Shown piece by piece: positions 1 to 6,040 of a stretch of 6,810 nucleotides of DNA. The stretch is from assembly GCA_024643595.1 (NCBI GenBank), contig JAHEMS010000193.1:1-6810 (forward strand), in the 5' to 3' direction. The notes below the pieces were generated by a model that saw only the letters and a program-made list of their open reading frames with translations, was not told the DNA's origin and searched no databases. The stretch comes from Bacteroidota bacterium. GTDB taxonomy: Bacteria > Bacteroidota > Bacteroidia > Cytophagales > Cyclobacteriaceae. The position numbers were made by a program, and so were the translations under genes. Numbering within the stretch: position 1 is the first letter of the stretch; the number at the start of each line of letters is the position of its first letter.

Positions 1-566
1 TTGAACCCATTGATTTCTTCAAGCCCTTCCTGATCTCGTACGGAACCATAAAAAATTACGCCACGCTGCGATTTGGCATAGATGGAATTTCCAAGATTGT
101 CGCCAATTAATGTTCCGTCAGCAATTTTTCCGTAACCATCAGCGACATATACATCACCACTGACCAGGATATCAATTGGCCATGAATTAGTGCCACCCTT
201 TTGTGCACGGTTTTCACTTTTCCCCTGCTCTTTCACTTGATTTTGTAAGTCCGGTCTAAGGGGTATGTATTGTGCGGTAACCACTCTGCCAGTCATGGCG
301 CTGTCGGGAAAGATAACTTTCCAATCACCTTCATACTGATTATGATAACCCTTATTACGAAGTACACCCCATGCTTCTTCAATGGAAATATTCTTTAATC
401 GTGCAAGAATGGCATCTGAGACTTTAGGGCGTCCATCTGGAAAACGTTCACCCTTCCATTCCGAGGTTAGCGCTTTAATATATTCAGGGGATGAGCCAAC
501 CCGTTGTGCTTTGGTATAAATGCAACTAAGGACCAATGCTACTACGAAAATTCCACGCTTAATCAT
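1..566 (-). CDS. Exported RraA-like / class II pyruvate aldolase-fold protein, N-terminal part (second copy)
   Basis: This partial gene starts at an ATG (564-566) and runs off the left edge, giving 188 complete codons. Residues 1-20 look like a Sec signal peptide: a basic start (MIKR), a hydrophobic core, and a likely cut after KA before QR. The mature part aligns along its whole length with the RraA-like protein at 3402-4352. The two share a nearly identical block around residues 37-55 (EWKGERFPDGRPKV, then DAIL). The RraA-fold active-site region is visible: SGDVYVAD (136-143), GDNLG (155-159) and VRDQEG (176-181). D156 lies 20 residues before R177-D178, the spacing expected of the D-X20-R-D signature of HMG/CHA-type pyruvate aldolases. 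The Asp-Gly usually found before xxRD is Tyr-Gly here (FYGSVRD). The C-terminal third is missing from the window. It probably cleaves or rearranges a keto acid outside the cytoplasm, but the substrate is unknown. Older names such as menG or dimethylmenaquinone methyltransferase for this fold should not be used. Confidence 0.85.
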   Translation of the reverse strand, partial: MIKRGIFVVALVLSCIYTKAQRVGSSPEYIKALTSEWKGERFPDGRPKVSDAILARLKNISIEEAWGVLRNKGYHNQYEGDWKVIFPDSAMTGRVVTAQYIPLRPDLQNQVKEQGKSENRAQKGGTNSWPIDILVSGDVYVADGYGKIADGTLIGDNLGNSIYAKSQRGVIFYGSVRDQEGLEEINGF

Positions 567-648
567 TCTTCAAAAGTTTAAGTAAATAATGCAGTTAATT
601 TATATCGAAAGGATGCTCACAAATAATTATTCTTGATTGTCGGTCTTA

Positions 649-666
649 TTATTCAAAGAAGGGTAT
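649..666 (-). pseudogene. Possible leftover 3' end of a lost enolase-superfamily gene
   Basis: Read on the minus strand, these bases encode IPFFE followed by TAA. The complete enolase-superfamily gene at 2096-3385 ends VPFFE followed by TGA. From the CC of the proline codon through the four bases ATAA, 16 of 18 nucleotides agree between the two ends. The segment is in the same frame as the gene ending at 691, but TAG (691-693) and TGA (679-681) separate them. That gene also already has its own FFD ending, so this is a second tail. It could be what remains after a third paralogue was deleted, or a duplicated tail. The match is short and could be chance. Confidence 0.35.
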
Positions 667-668
667 TT

Positions 669-690
669 GGAATTTTGTTCATGAAATTCC
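669..690 (-). repeat. Small inverted repeat abutting a stop codon
   Basis: The arms GGAATTT and AAATTCC (669-675 and 684-690) are perfect complements around an 8-base spacer, and the repeat begins at the first base after the TAG stop of the upstream gene. The 7-bp stem is AU-rich and the following bases (minus strand AAATACCC) contain no U-tract, so it does not look like an intrinsic terminator. It might protect the 3' end of the message or be a junction scar from the rearrangement suggested by the adjacent fossil tail. Confidence 0.4.
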
Positions 691-2061
691 CTAATCAAAA
701 AAGTTTTTATCTTCTTCCAACAAATATTGTTTTGCAGCCTTAACATTAAACTCTACACCAAGCCCGGGTCTGTCCCAAACTTCAATATGCCCGTCTTTAA
801 CAATAGGGTCGGGCAGCCCATCAATGATATCATACCACCAGGAGGGGTTACCAATGGAATATTCAAAGGCAATAAAATTCTGAGGCATAGTGGCGGCCAC
901 TTGTACTTGTGCCGCATTCCCAATGAGTCCATCAAAAATGCCATGTGGTGCCATTTGAATTCCATGAAGATCAGCAAACTCGGCAATCCATTTTAATTCG
1001 GCTAAGCCACCTACATCGGCTACATCTGGCCCGATGACACGTACCGCATTTTTTTCAATTAGCTCACGAAAATTTTGGCGTAAGTATATTTGTTCGCCTG
1101 TATGAATAGGCACCGTTGTACTACGGGTCAATTCCAGATAGTCATCTGCCATTACGTATGGTCTATAATCACCCGTAAGCATATCTTCCATCCACATCAA
1201 GTTGTAGGGTTCTAAAGTTTTGGCAAGCCGGATCGCATCCGACAACATCATGCCAGGCCCGCAATCCAATGCCAGTCCTATTTCATCCCCCAATACTTTC
1301 TTCATGGCTTCTACGCAGGCCACTATACGCTTTAATCCTTGTTCGGTAAGAGGACCACGATTGGAGTGTGGTGGATTATTGGGGCCGGAGGGGTCACCGT
1401 AAAAAAAATTGGGTGCATTGGCTCCCATTGAACTATGAAATCCAACCGCCATTTTAATGATTGTAAACTTTTCCTTGGCGGCCTTCATACGGGAAACCGT
1501 TTCGGCATAATCCTCAGGTTCAATTCCGGTAGTTGAGGCTCGCGATGGATTCCTTCTTTCAACACCGCCATTATAAATCCTGACACGATCTCGCACCTTG
1601 CCACCCAAGAGTTTGTAAACGGGTAATCCTGCAGCTTTTCCAGCAATGTCCCACAATGCCATTTCGATTGCGCTTACAGCACTTCCCCAAGGTTTGAAAC
1701 TTCCCATTCGCCTGATTTTCATCATACACCGCTCTACGTTGGTCGGATCTTCGCCCATCAAATAATTCTTATAGAAAAGAACAAAGGGCTTCAGGTATGA
1801 CTTTGATGTTTCTGCTTGACCATAACCACTGATCCCTTCACTGGTGGTTATTCTTACTACAGGACTTCCACCCATAATGGCGCATCGCAGATCGGTGATT
1901 TTTATGGCTGACTTAGGAGTGGTCTTATTTTGATTTGTTCTTTCTTTAGAATTTGATTGACCAAATACGCTGTCACTGATAAGTCCAATTCCCAAACCTG
2001 CTAATGAAGATTTTGCTATGAAGTCTCTACGGCTGTTGGTGTGTTTCTTTTCTGAATTCAT
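691..2061 (-). CDS. Tat-exported enolase-superfamily (mandelate racemase/muconate lactonizing type) protein, divergent
   Basis: This 456-residue protein carries a twin-arginine signal at the N terminus: SRRDFIAK (10-17), a mild hydrophobic stretch (about 19-34), then a polar linker. An enolase-type capping domain follows (about 52-150), including the AIEMALWDIAGKAAGLPVY signature region (131-149). Next comes the barrel with K203 on strand 2 and likely Mg ligands D266 (LALDCGPG), E292 (MWMEDM) and E323 (TGEQIY). D346 and H373 (MAPHG) form the expected Asp-His dyad, and E400 sits on strand 8. The His found two residues after the strand-3 Asp in galactonate-dehydratase-like enzymes is Gly here (D-C-G instead of D-M-H), so the chemistry or stereochemistry probably differs from the neighbour at 2096-3385. 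A Gly/Pro/Asn-rich insertion (about 207-240) follows strand 2 and may shape the active site. It lies 34 bp after the preceding gene, so the two are probably cotranscribed. The likely role is dehydration or epimerisation of a sugar acid in the periplasm; the substrate is unknown. Confidence 0.9.
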   Translation of the reverse strand: MNSEKKHTNSRRDFIAKSSLAGLGIGLISDSVFGQSNSKERTNQNKTTPKSAIKITDLRCAIMGGSPVVRITTSEGISGYGQAETSKSYLKPFVLFYKNYLMGEDPTNVERCMMKIRRMGSFKPWGSAVSAIEMALWDIAGKAAGLPVYKLLGGKVRDRVRIYNGGVERRNPSRASTTGIEPEDYAETVSRMKAAKEKFTIIKMAVGFHSSMGANAPNFFYGDPSGPNNPPHSNRGPLTEQGLKRIVACVEAMKKVLGDEIGLALDCGPGMMLSDAIRLAKTLEPYNLMWMEDMLTGDYRPYVMADDYLELTRSTTVPIHTGEQIYLRQNFRELIEKNAVRVIGPDVADVGGLAELKWIAEFADLHGIQMAPHGIFDGLIGNAAQVQVAATMPQNFIAFEYSIGNPSWWYDIIDGLPDPIVKDGHIEVWDRPGLGVEFNVKAAKQYLLEEDKNFFD

Positions 2062-2095
2062 ATATCGTACGAATTATAAAATCTATTTAAGATTA

Positions 2096-3385
2096 TCATT
2101 CAAAGAAAGGAACTCCTGGCGTTGCGTACTTCCTCATGCCTTCTACATTGATATCTACTCCAATGCCTGGTTTATTGGAAACAGTAATAAATCCATCTTT
2201 GGTGAATTCGGGGCCGTCAAATATTACAATCTCTTTGAACATCTTATCCGTATGAAAATAGATTTGCCACTCCAGGATCATGAAGTTAGGGACCGAAGCA
2301 CAAACATGAGCGGAAGCCATCGCACCTAAAAAAGAAGCAACCATGTGCGGAGCAAAAGGTACATAGTAAAGATTTGCGAGGTTGGCAATCCGTTGAGCTT
2401 CACCCAGCCCGCCAGCTTTTTGCAAATCGGGCATAATAATGTCTACCGCTGCTTTTTCTAACAAAGGCCTGAAGCCGAGCGCGAGGTAATGATTTTCGCC
2501 AGCACAAATTGGGGTGCTGGTTGATTTAGTAATCTCAGCATAGGCATCTACATTTTCGGCAGGGATTGGCTCCTCTAACCACATAAGATTTAATGGTTCT
2601 AAAACTTTGGCGGCTCGTTGACCCGTGGGTAAATCATATCTTCCATGCATATCCGCGCAGATATCTATCTTAGGCCCAACAGCTTCCCTTGCTGCTGCCA
2701 TTTGATCATACATGCGCTGAATCTCAGCCGGACTTGCGGTCCAATTGTATCGATCATACTTGTTTGGATCATTAGCTTGATCAAGATCAAATTTTACCGC
2801 TGTAAAGCCCATGCTGACTGCCTCCTTTGCAGCCTTTGCGAAATCTTCCGGCTTTGGTAATTGGTTTTGATATAATGCGGTGTCCATATACAAGCGAACA
2901 CGATCTCTAAATTTTCCTCCAAGCAATTGATACACCGGCAAATTCAATGCTTTTCCTGCCAAATCCCAAAGCGCTGTTTCAACGGCAGTCATAACCGCTA
3001 CATACATACCTGCCTGGCCACCCCCAAACACTGCGGCTTTTCTCATTTGTTCAAAAAGCACATGCATATTTAGCGGGCTTTGACCCTTTAGCATTCTTCC
3101 TAACTTCTGCACCAGGTGATACGTTCCTCCTACAGCATCAACACCCTCACCACATCCATAGATATCCTGGTTTGTAAAAATTTTTACAAACAAACCATTA
3201 CCACCTCTTATATAACCACATTTTATATCGGTAATTTTCAAATCGGAAGGTGCAGAGAGTTTTTCGTTTTTGTCTATTGCGTTTGTATAACCTTTCCCAA
3301 AAGTCTCAGAAAGTCCGGCAAAGCTCATAGCTCCGGCCAATGCACTCTTAGTTAAAAATGAACGTCTTGAAGTTTTATGTGTCAT
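2096..3385 (-). CDS. Tat-exported enolase-superfamily sugar-acid dehydratase (galactonate-dehydratase-like)
   Basis: This 429-residue protein begins with a Tat signal, SRRSFLTK (6-13), followed by a weakly hydrophobic Ala/Gly-rich stretch. The capping domain spans about 48-155 and contains the family signature AVETALWDLAGKALNLPVY (134-152). In the barrel, K198 (AVKFD) ends strand 2. D245-M-H247-G-R249 on strand 3 matches the D-x-H-G-R arrangement of DgoD-type dehydratases. E271 (WLEEP) and E297 (CAGEN) complete the Mg site. D320 (IMPDLQKAGG) and H347 (FAPHM) give the Asp-His dyad, and E372 is on strand 8. All catalytic positions appear present, so it should be an active acid-sugar dehydratase producing a 2-keto-3-deoxy acid. 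The exact sugar acid cannot be read from the sequence. DgoD itself is cytoplasmic and, as I recall, about 380 residues long; the extra length here is mainly the export signal and linker plus a loop at about 202-220. It starts 16 bp after the RraA-like gene, consistent with one transcript. Confidence 0.92.
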   Translation of the reverse strand: MTHKTSRRSFLTKSALAGAMSFAGLSETFGKGYTNAIDKNEKLSAPSDLKITDIKCGYIRGGNGLFVKIFTNQDIYGCGEGVDAVGGTYHLVQKLGRMLKGQSPLNMHVLFEQMRKAAVFGGGQAGMYVAVMTAVETALWDLAGKALNLPVYQLLGGKFRDRVRLYMDTALYQNQLPKPEDFAKAAKEAVSMGFTAVKFDLDQANDPNKYDRYNWTASPAEIQRMYDQMAAAREAVGPKIDICADMHGRYDLPTGQRAAKVLEPLNLMWLEEPIPAENVDAYAEITKSTSTPICAGENHYLALGFRPLLEKAAVDIIMPDLQKAGGLGEAQRIANLANLYYVPFAPHMVASFLGAMASAHVCASVPNFMILEWQIYFHTDKMFKEIVIFDGPEFTKDGFITVSNKPGIGVDINVEGMRKYATPGVPFFE

Positions 3386-3401
3386 GATTTCTAAATAATT
3401 A

Positions 3402-4352
3402 TTACCAAGTTCTGTTTTTCAATAATTCTTGAATTTGATCTTTGGGAACCGGAAGCTCATTAATATGATCATTGAGCCACTTCGAAAAATCCTTTTCAAT
3501 ATCATCCGACCACCGGTTGTCAATTTGAGCAGCCGTGTATTTCTTCTCACGAATTCTGAGATGCCCAAACATATCACGTAGTCGTACGATCTCAGATGTT
3601 TTCACGACTTTTTCGGCCAGATGGGGTGGTATGAAAATGACAGCTCCATCTCTCGCTAATACCACATCACCTGGCATCACTGTGGCATGGCCTATGCGAG
3701 TGGGTTGGTTGATACCTACCAGGGTAGTATTTAACTCACCATCAGGGTTGTTCAAATGATGGGAGGGATGATAAGATCTGAAAAGTGACGTGAATGATTT
3801 TAATTCTTTTAATCCGTTGATATCACGAATTGCGCCGTCATAGATAATTCCATTTCCGGAATTAGTCAGTATGGCCGTACCTACATTGTCACCAATGGTG
3901 GGCCCATCTTCATGTGCCCCAAACTGATCAACTACATAGACATCCCCCTTGACTAACAATGCCACCGTCCACGCATTTTGAGATTTTATCCTTCCGTCTC
4001 TGTTATGACCTCTATTGTCAATAGCCCGATGAATATCAGGACGACCAGGCATAAAAGTGGCGGTGACTGCGCGGCCCACTAATACACTGTCGGGATTGAT
4101 GGATTCCCAACCTTCTTCATATTGATGCTTGTAGTTATCTCCTTTAAGTACCGCCCAAGCTTCTTCCAGCGTTACCAGTTTCATCCTATTCAATATAGCA
4201 TCTGGAACCTTGGGTCGTCCGTCAGGAAATCGTTCACCTTTCCACTCAGGTGTCAAAAAGAGAAGTTCTTCTTTTGAAATCTGTTGTGCATGGCTTTGCA
4301 AGGCCATTAGCAAAACAAGAGATACGAACATCAGGTAACTTTTGTTATTCAT
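3402..4352 (-). CDS. Exported RraA-like / class II pyruvate aldolase-fold protein (first copy)
   Basis: This 316-residue protein has a Sec signal peptide (1-22; likely cut SHA|QQ). The RraA core runs from about 60 to 255. Visible motifs are KGDVYVVD (135-142), GDNVG (154-158), YDGAIRD (171-177) and VMPGDVVLARDGAVIFIP (225-242). D155 lies 20 residues before R176-D177, the spacing of the metal- and substrate-binding signature in HMG/CHA pyruvate aldolases. Aldolase activity on a 2-keto acid is therefore plausible, although RraA-fold proteins can also be RNase E regulators. A regulator role is unlikely for an exported protein. It is longer than typical members (about 160-230 residues): it has an N-terminal extension shared with the copy at 1-566, a His/Asn-rich loop (191-206) and a charged helical C-terminal tail (about 270-316). 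The stop is doubled (TAATAA). It is the first enzyme gene after susCD and lies 16 bp from the dehydratase gene, which suggests it acts on the dehydratase product. Substrate unknown. Confidence 0.9.
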   Translation of the reverse strand: MNNKSYLMFVSLVLLMALQSHAQQISKEELLFLTPEWKGERFPDGRPKVPDAILNRMKLVTLEEAWAVLKGDNYKHQYEEGWESINPDSVLVGRAVTATFMPGRPDIHRAIDNRGHNRDGRIKSQNAWTVALLVKGDVYVVDQFGAHEDGPTIGDNVGTAILTNSGNGIIYDGAIRDINGLKELKSFTSLFRSYHPSHHLNNPDGELNTTLVGINQPTRIGHATVMPGDVVLARDGAVIFIPPHLAEKVVKTSEIVRLRDMFGHLRIREKKYTAAQIDNRWSDDIEKDFSKWLNDHINELPVPKDQIQELLKNRTW

Positions 4353-4458
4353 TGGTTTAGCTTTTTGGACTTGAGAAAAATTTCAGCTTTTAAGAAATGA
4401 GGATTATTGACATTTATTTCAACTGAAATATTCCAGTTGCCTAAAAATGTTTAGAATA
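4353..4458 (-). other. Leader region upstream of the enzyme genes
   Basis: This AT-rich stretch lies between the hairpin after the SusD gene and the ATG of the first RraA-like gene. It would hold the promoter if the four enzyme genes had their own transcript. I found no clear TTTG / TAnnTTTG promoter pair and no strong Shine-Dalgarno sequence. A pair of overlapping inverted repeats (4416-4439) is the only structure I can point to. Confidence 0.4.
4416..4439 (-). promoter_or_regulatory. Overlapping inverted repeats, possible operator or RNA switch
   Basis: Two dyads share the same bases. The first (4416-4429) reads ATTTCA-GT-TGAAAT on the minus strand: 6-bp arms around a 2-base centre, as a dimeric regulator site might look. 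The second (4420-4439) has the 6-bp arms CAACTG and CAGTTG around an 8-base loop. Only one can form at a time in RNA. They sit about 65-85 bases before the start of the first enzyme gene. No known motif was recognised, and short AT-rich dyads arise by chance. Confidence 0.25.
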
Positions 4459-4495
4459 AAATTGAAGAGGCAACCCAATGTTGCCCCTTCAATTT
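4459..4495 (-). terminator. Strong hairpin after the SusD-like gene (intrinsic terminator or attenuator)
   Basis: On the minus strand, arms of 16 bases (4480-4495 and 4459-4474) pair completely, with one G-U wobble, around the 5-base loop ATTGG. The inner half is GC-rich (GGCAAC/GTTGCC) and the 3' arm ends in AAUUU followed by UAUU, a modest U-tract. The hairpin begins 6 bases after the SusD stop codon. It probably ends most transcripts from susCD and lowers or separates expression of the enzyme genes. The unbroken gene orientation downstream allows partial readthrough. Confidence 0.8.
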
Positions 4496-4501
4496 AAAAA
4501 A

Positions 4502-6028
4502 TTATTTATCCCACCAAAGTTTGGTATCCAGTTTATCAGCACCCTGCGCGGCAATAGCTGCGTCAACGTTCTCTTTATTAACCAGAATTTCAGAAGGAGG
4601 GTAGGTAAGCCGTGTGATAAAATCAACCACTCTTCCTGGGAAAGGATTAACTGCTAGTGCTGGGAATCCGGTTCTTCTCCAATTGGACCAAGCTTCTGGT
4701 CCATTCAGGAAGGAAGCAACCCAATATTCGTAATTGATTTGAGCTAATTCATTTCCAGCCAGGGTGGCGGTCATTGCTGCTGCATAAGTGTCACGATCTG
4801 CAGCTGGAACAGTAGATCCTGCATCAAACGTAGCCATCTGATCCATGTGCGCCTTGATTCCAGCGCTGAAATACTCGGCAGTGGTTGCAGCGCCGACACT
4901 CATACCCTTAAACTTAGCTTCTGCAAGTAAAAGATTGTTTTGAGCAGCGGTGACAAGGAACAATGGAGATGTTCTTTTCACCAAACGGGTACGGTCTACC
5001 TGACTATATGCGTATCGGCTTCCTCCACCCGGTAATGCTGCTCCTGAAATATCGGCAGCACCATCAGTGCTTCCCATTGGCATACCGAATTGATTGGCCG
5101 GATCTTTTGTAGCAACACCAGCCACCTGTGCAGGGCCAGAAGTAGCTCCCACAAATCGAATAGCAATTGCCGTTAGTCTAGGATCATTATTGGTCTTGAG
5201 TGCAGTTACAAAAGGTTCTGCCAGATAAAAGTTGGCAGCTTCAGTTCCATTTAATGTATTGCCTATTCCGTTAACATAATTGGCATCGTGTCTAATGTAA
5301 GCATTATCAGCATTGGAAAGAATTACCCCACCAGCAAAAGCTGCCTCTACCGTAGATTTTGATGTGGCTGCATCAACCTGGCTTAATCGCATGCCTGCTC
5401 TTAGCAGTAAAGAGTATCCGAATTTTTTCCATTTGTCAATACTTCCACTGTATAAAACATCTCCGGTTTCAACCTTTTTAGCAGCATCAAGCGCAGCAGT
5501 TGCTTCCTTCAATTCAGTGATCACACTCGAATAAATAGCCTGCTGATTCTGGTAGGCAGGGAAAAAATTCTGCTCAGTATATCCTTTGCCACCTTCTTCA
5601 TACGGCACGTTACCATAGGTATCAGTAAGAACAATATAGGCATTGGCTTGTAAAATCCGCGCCATATTATAAAGGTTAGTTCTCGCCGCATCATCTGATG
5701 TACGATCGATTACATCGGTTGTGTACTTAATGACGTTCCGGTAATAGTTTTGCCAGTTTGAAACGGTGTTATTACTATTATCCTTATTGAAATTGGCACC
5801 TTCCAGTACTCCGGTATTGGAGGAAATTACCTGTTGAACAATTCCCAGTTCATAGGTTAGCGTTCCCCCAGAAATTGAAGAACTGACTATGGCGTTGTTA
5901 AGCACCAATATGGGATCCAGTGAGGTAGCACCAGTTTTACTCGTGTTGAGTTCATCGAATCCATTGTCGCACGAAGAAATGATAACTAACGACAGAGCTA
6001 TCAGACAAATGTTATATATTTTTTTCAT
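4502..6028 (-). CDS. SusD/RagB-family nutrient-binding outer-membrane lipoprotein
   Basis: This complete 508-residue protein has a lipoprotein signal peptide: MKK, a hydrophobic core, then ISSC with the lipidated Cys at position 20 and an acidic DNG after it. It would sit on the cell surface as the lid and substrate-binding partner of the SusC channel encoded just upstream. Family features are the DTYGNVPYEEGGKGY region (136-150), a helical TPR-like N-terminal half (about 85-220) and a C-terminal region with EYWVASFLNG, WSNWRRTGFP and LTYPPSEI. The layout resembles the SusD-like_2 branch more than classic SusD, a judgement made from memory of the families. The ATG is placed by the signal peptide and lies 12 bp after the susC stop, so the two are translationally close. 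The bound nutrient cannot be deduced. A strong hairpin follows the stop. Confidence 0.95.
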   Translation of the reverse strand: MKKIYNICLIALSLVIISSCDNGFDELNTSKTGATSLDPILVLNNAIVSSSISGGTLTYELGIVQQVISSNTGVLEGANFNKDNSNNTVSNWQNYYRNVIKYTTDVIDRTSDDAARTNLYNMARILQANAYIVLTDTYGNVPYEEGGKGYTEQNFFPAYQNQQAIYSSVITELKEATAALDAAKKVETGDVLYSGSIDKWKKFGYSLLLRAGMRLSQVDAATSKSTVEAAFAGGVILSNADNAYIRHDANYVNGIGNTLNGTEAANFYLAEPFVTALKTNNDPRLTAIAIRFVGATSGPAQVAGVATKDPANQFGMPMGSTDGAADISGAALPGGGSRYAYSQVDRTRLVKRTSPLFLVTAAQNNLLLAEAKFKGMSVGAATTAEYFSAGIKAHMDQMATFDAGSTVPAADRDTYAAAMTATLAGNELAQINYEYWVASFLNGPEAWSNWRRTGFPALAVNPFPGRVVDFITRLTYPPSEILVNKENVDAAIAAQGADKLDTKLWWDK

Positions 6029-6040
6029 GATTCAGTCGTA

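Larger units (their letters stand above)
567..690 (-). other. Intergenic gap between the second enolase-superfamily gene and the second RraA-like gene
   Basis: This 124-bp gap is the second-largest between genes in the cluster. Reading on the minus strand it holds, in order: a 7-bp inverted repeat directly after the upstream stop, a fossil-like IPFFE-stop segment, and an AT-rich leader up to the ATG at 566. I looked for the Bacteroidota promoter pattern (TTTG, about 19-20 bp, TAnnTTTG) and found no convincing match. I see no Shine-Dalgarno sequence better than a weak GAAGA just before the start codon. Confidence 0.5.

Noticed and set aside
522..566. Lipoprotein signal in the second RraA-like protein (Cys at residue 15, LVLSC)
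   Set aside because: The hydrophobic core before the Cys would be very short and the -2 residue is a poor fit. A Sec cut after KA at residue 20 is more natural.
649..693. Programmed stop-codon readthrough extending the 691-2061 protein to IPFFE
   Set aside because: Two different stops (TAG, TGA) would need to be read through and the protein already has a normal family-like FFD end. A leftover tail is simpler.
727..1402. Plus-strand open frames (727-996 and 1220-1402) and the minus-strand alternative frame 753-986
   Set aside because: They lie inside the enolase-superfamily gene, whose motifs are clear. Their translations show no family features.
2065..2072. TCGTACGA palindrome just before the start of the 691-2061 gene
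   Set aside because: It is an isolated 8-base palindrome in a 34-bp gap, with no second copy or supporting context seen.
2018..3355. Plus-strand open frames at 2018-2329, 2645-2860 and 3116-3355
   Set aside because: All are antisense to well-supported genes, have odd compositions and contain no recognisable domains.
3402..4352. Naming the RraA-like genes rraA or menG and the dehydratase dgoD
   Set aside because: The fold is recognisable, but export signals, length and context differ from the named enzymes and the substrates cannot be read from the sequence.
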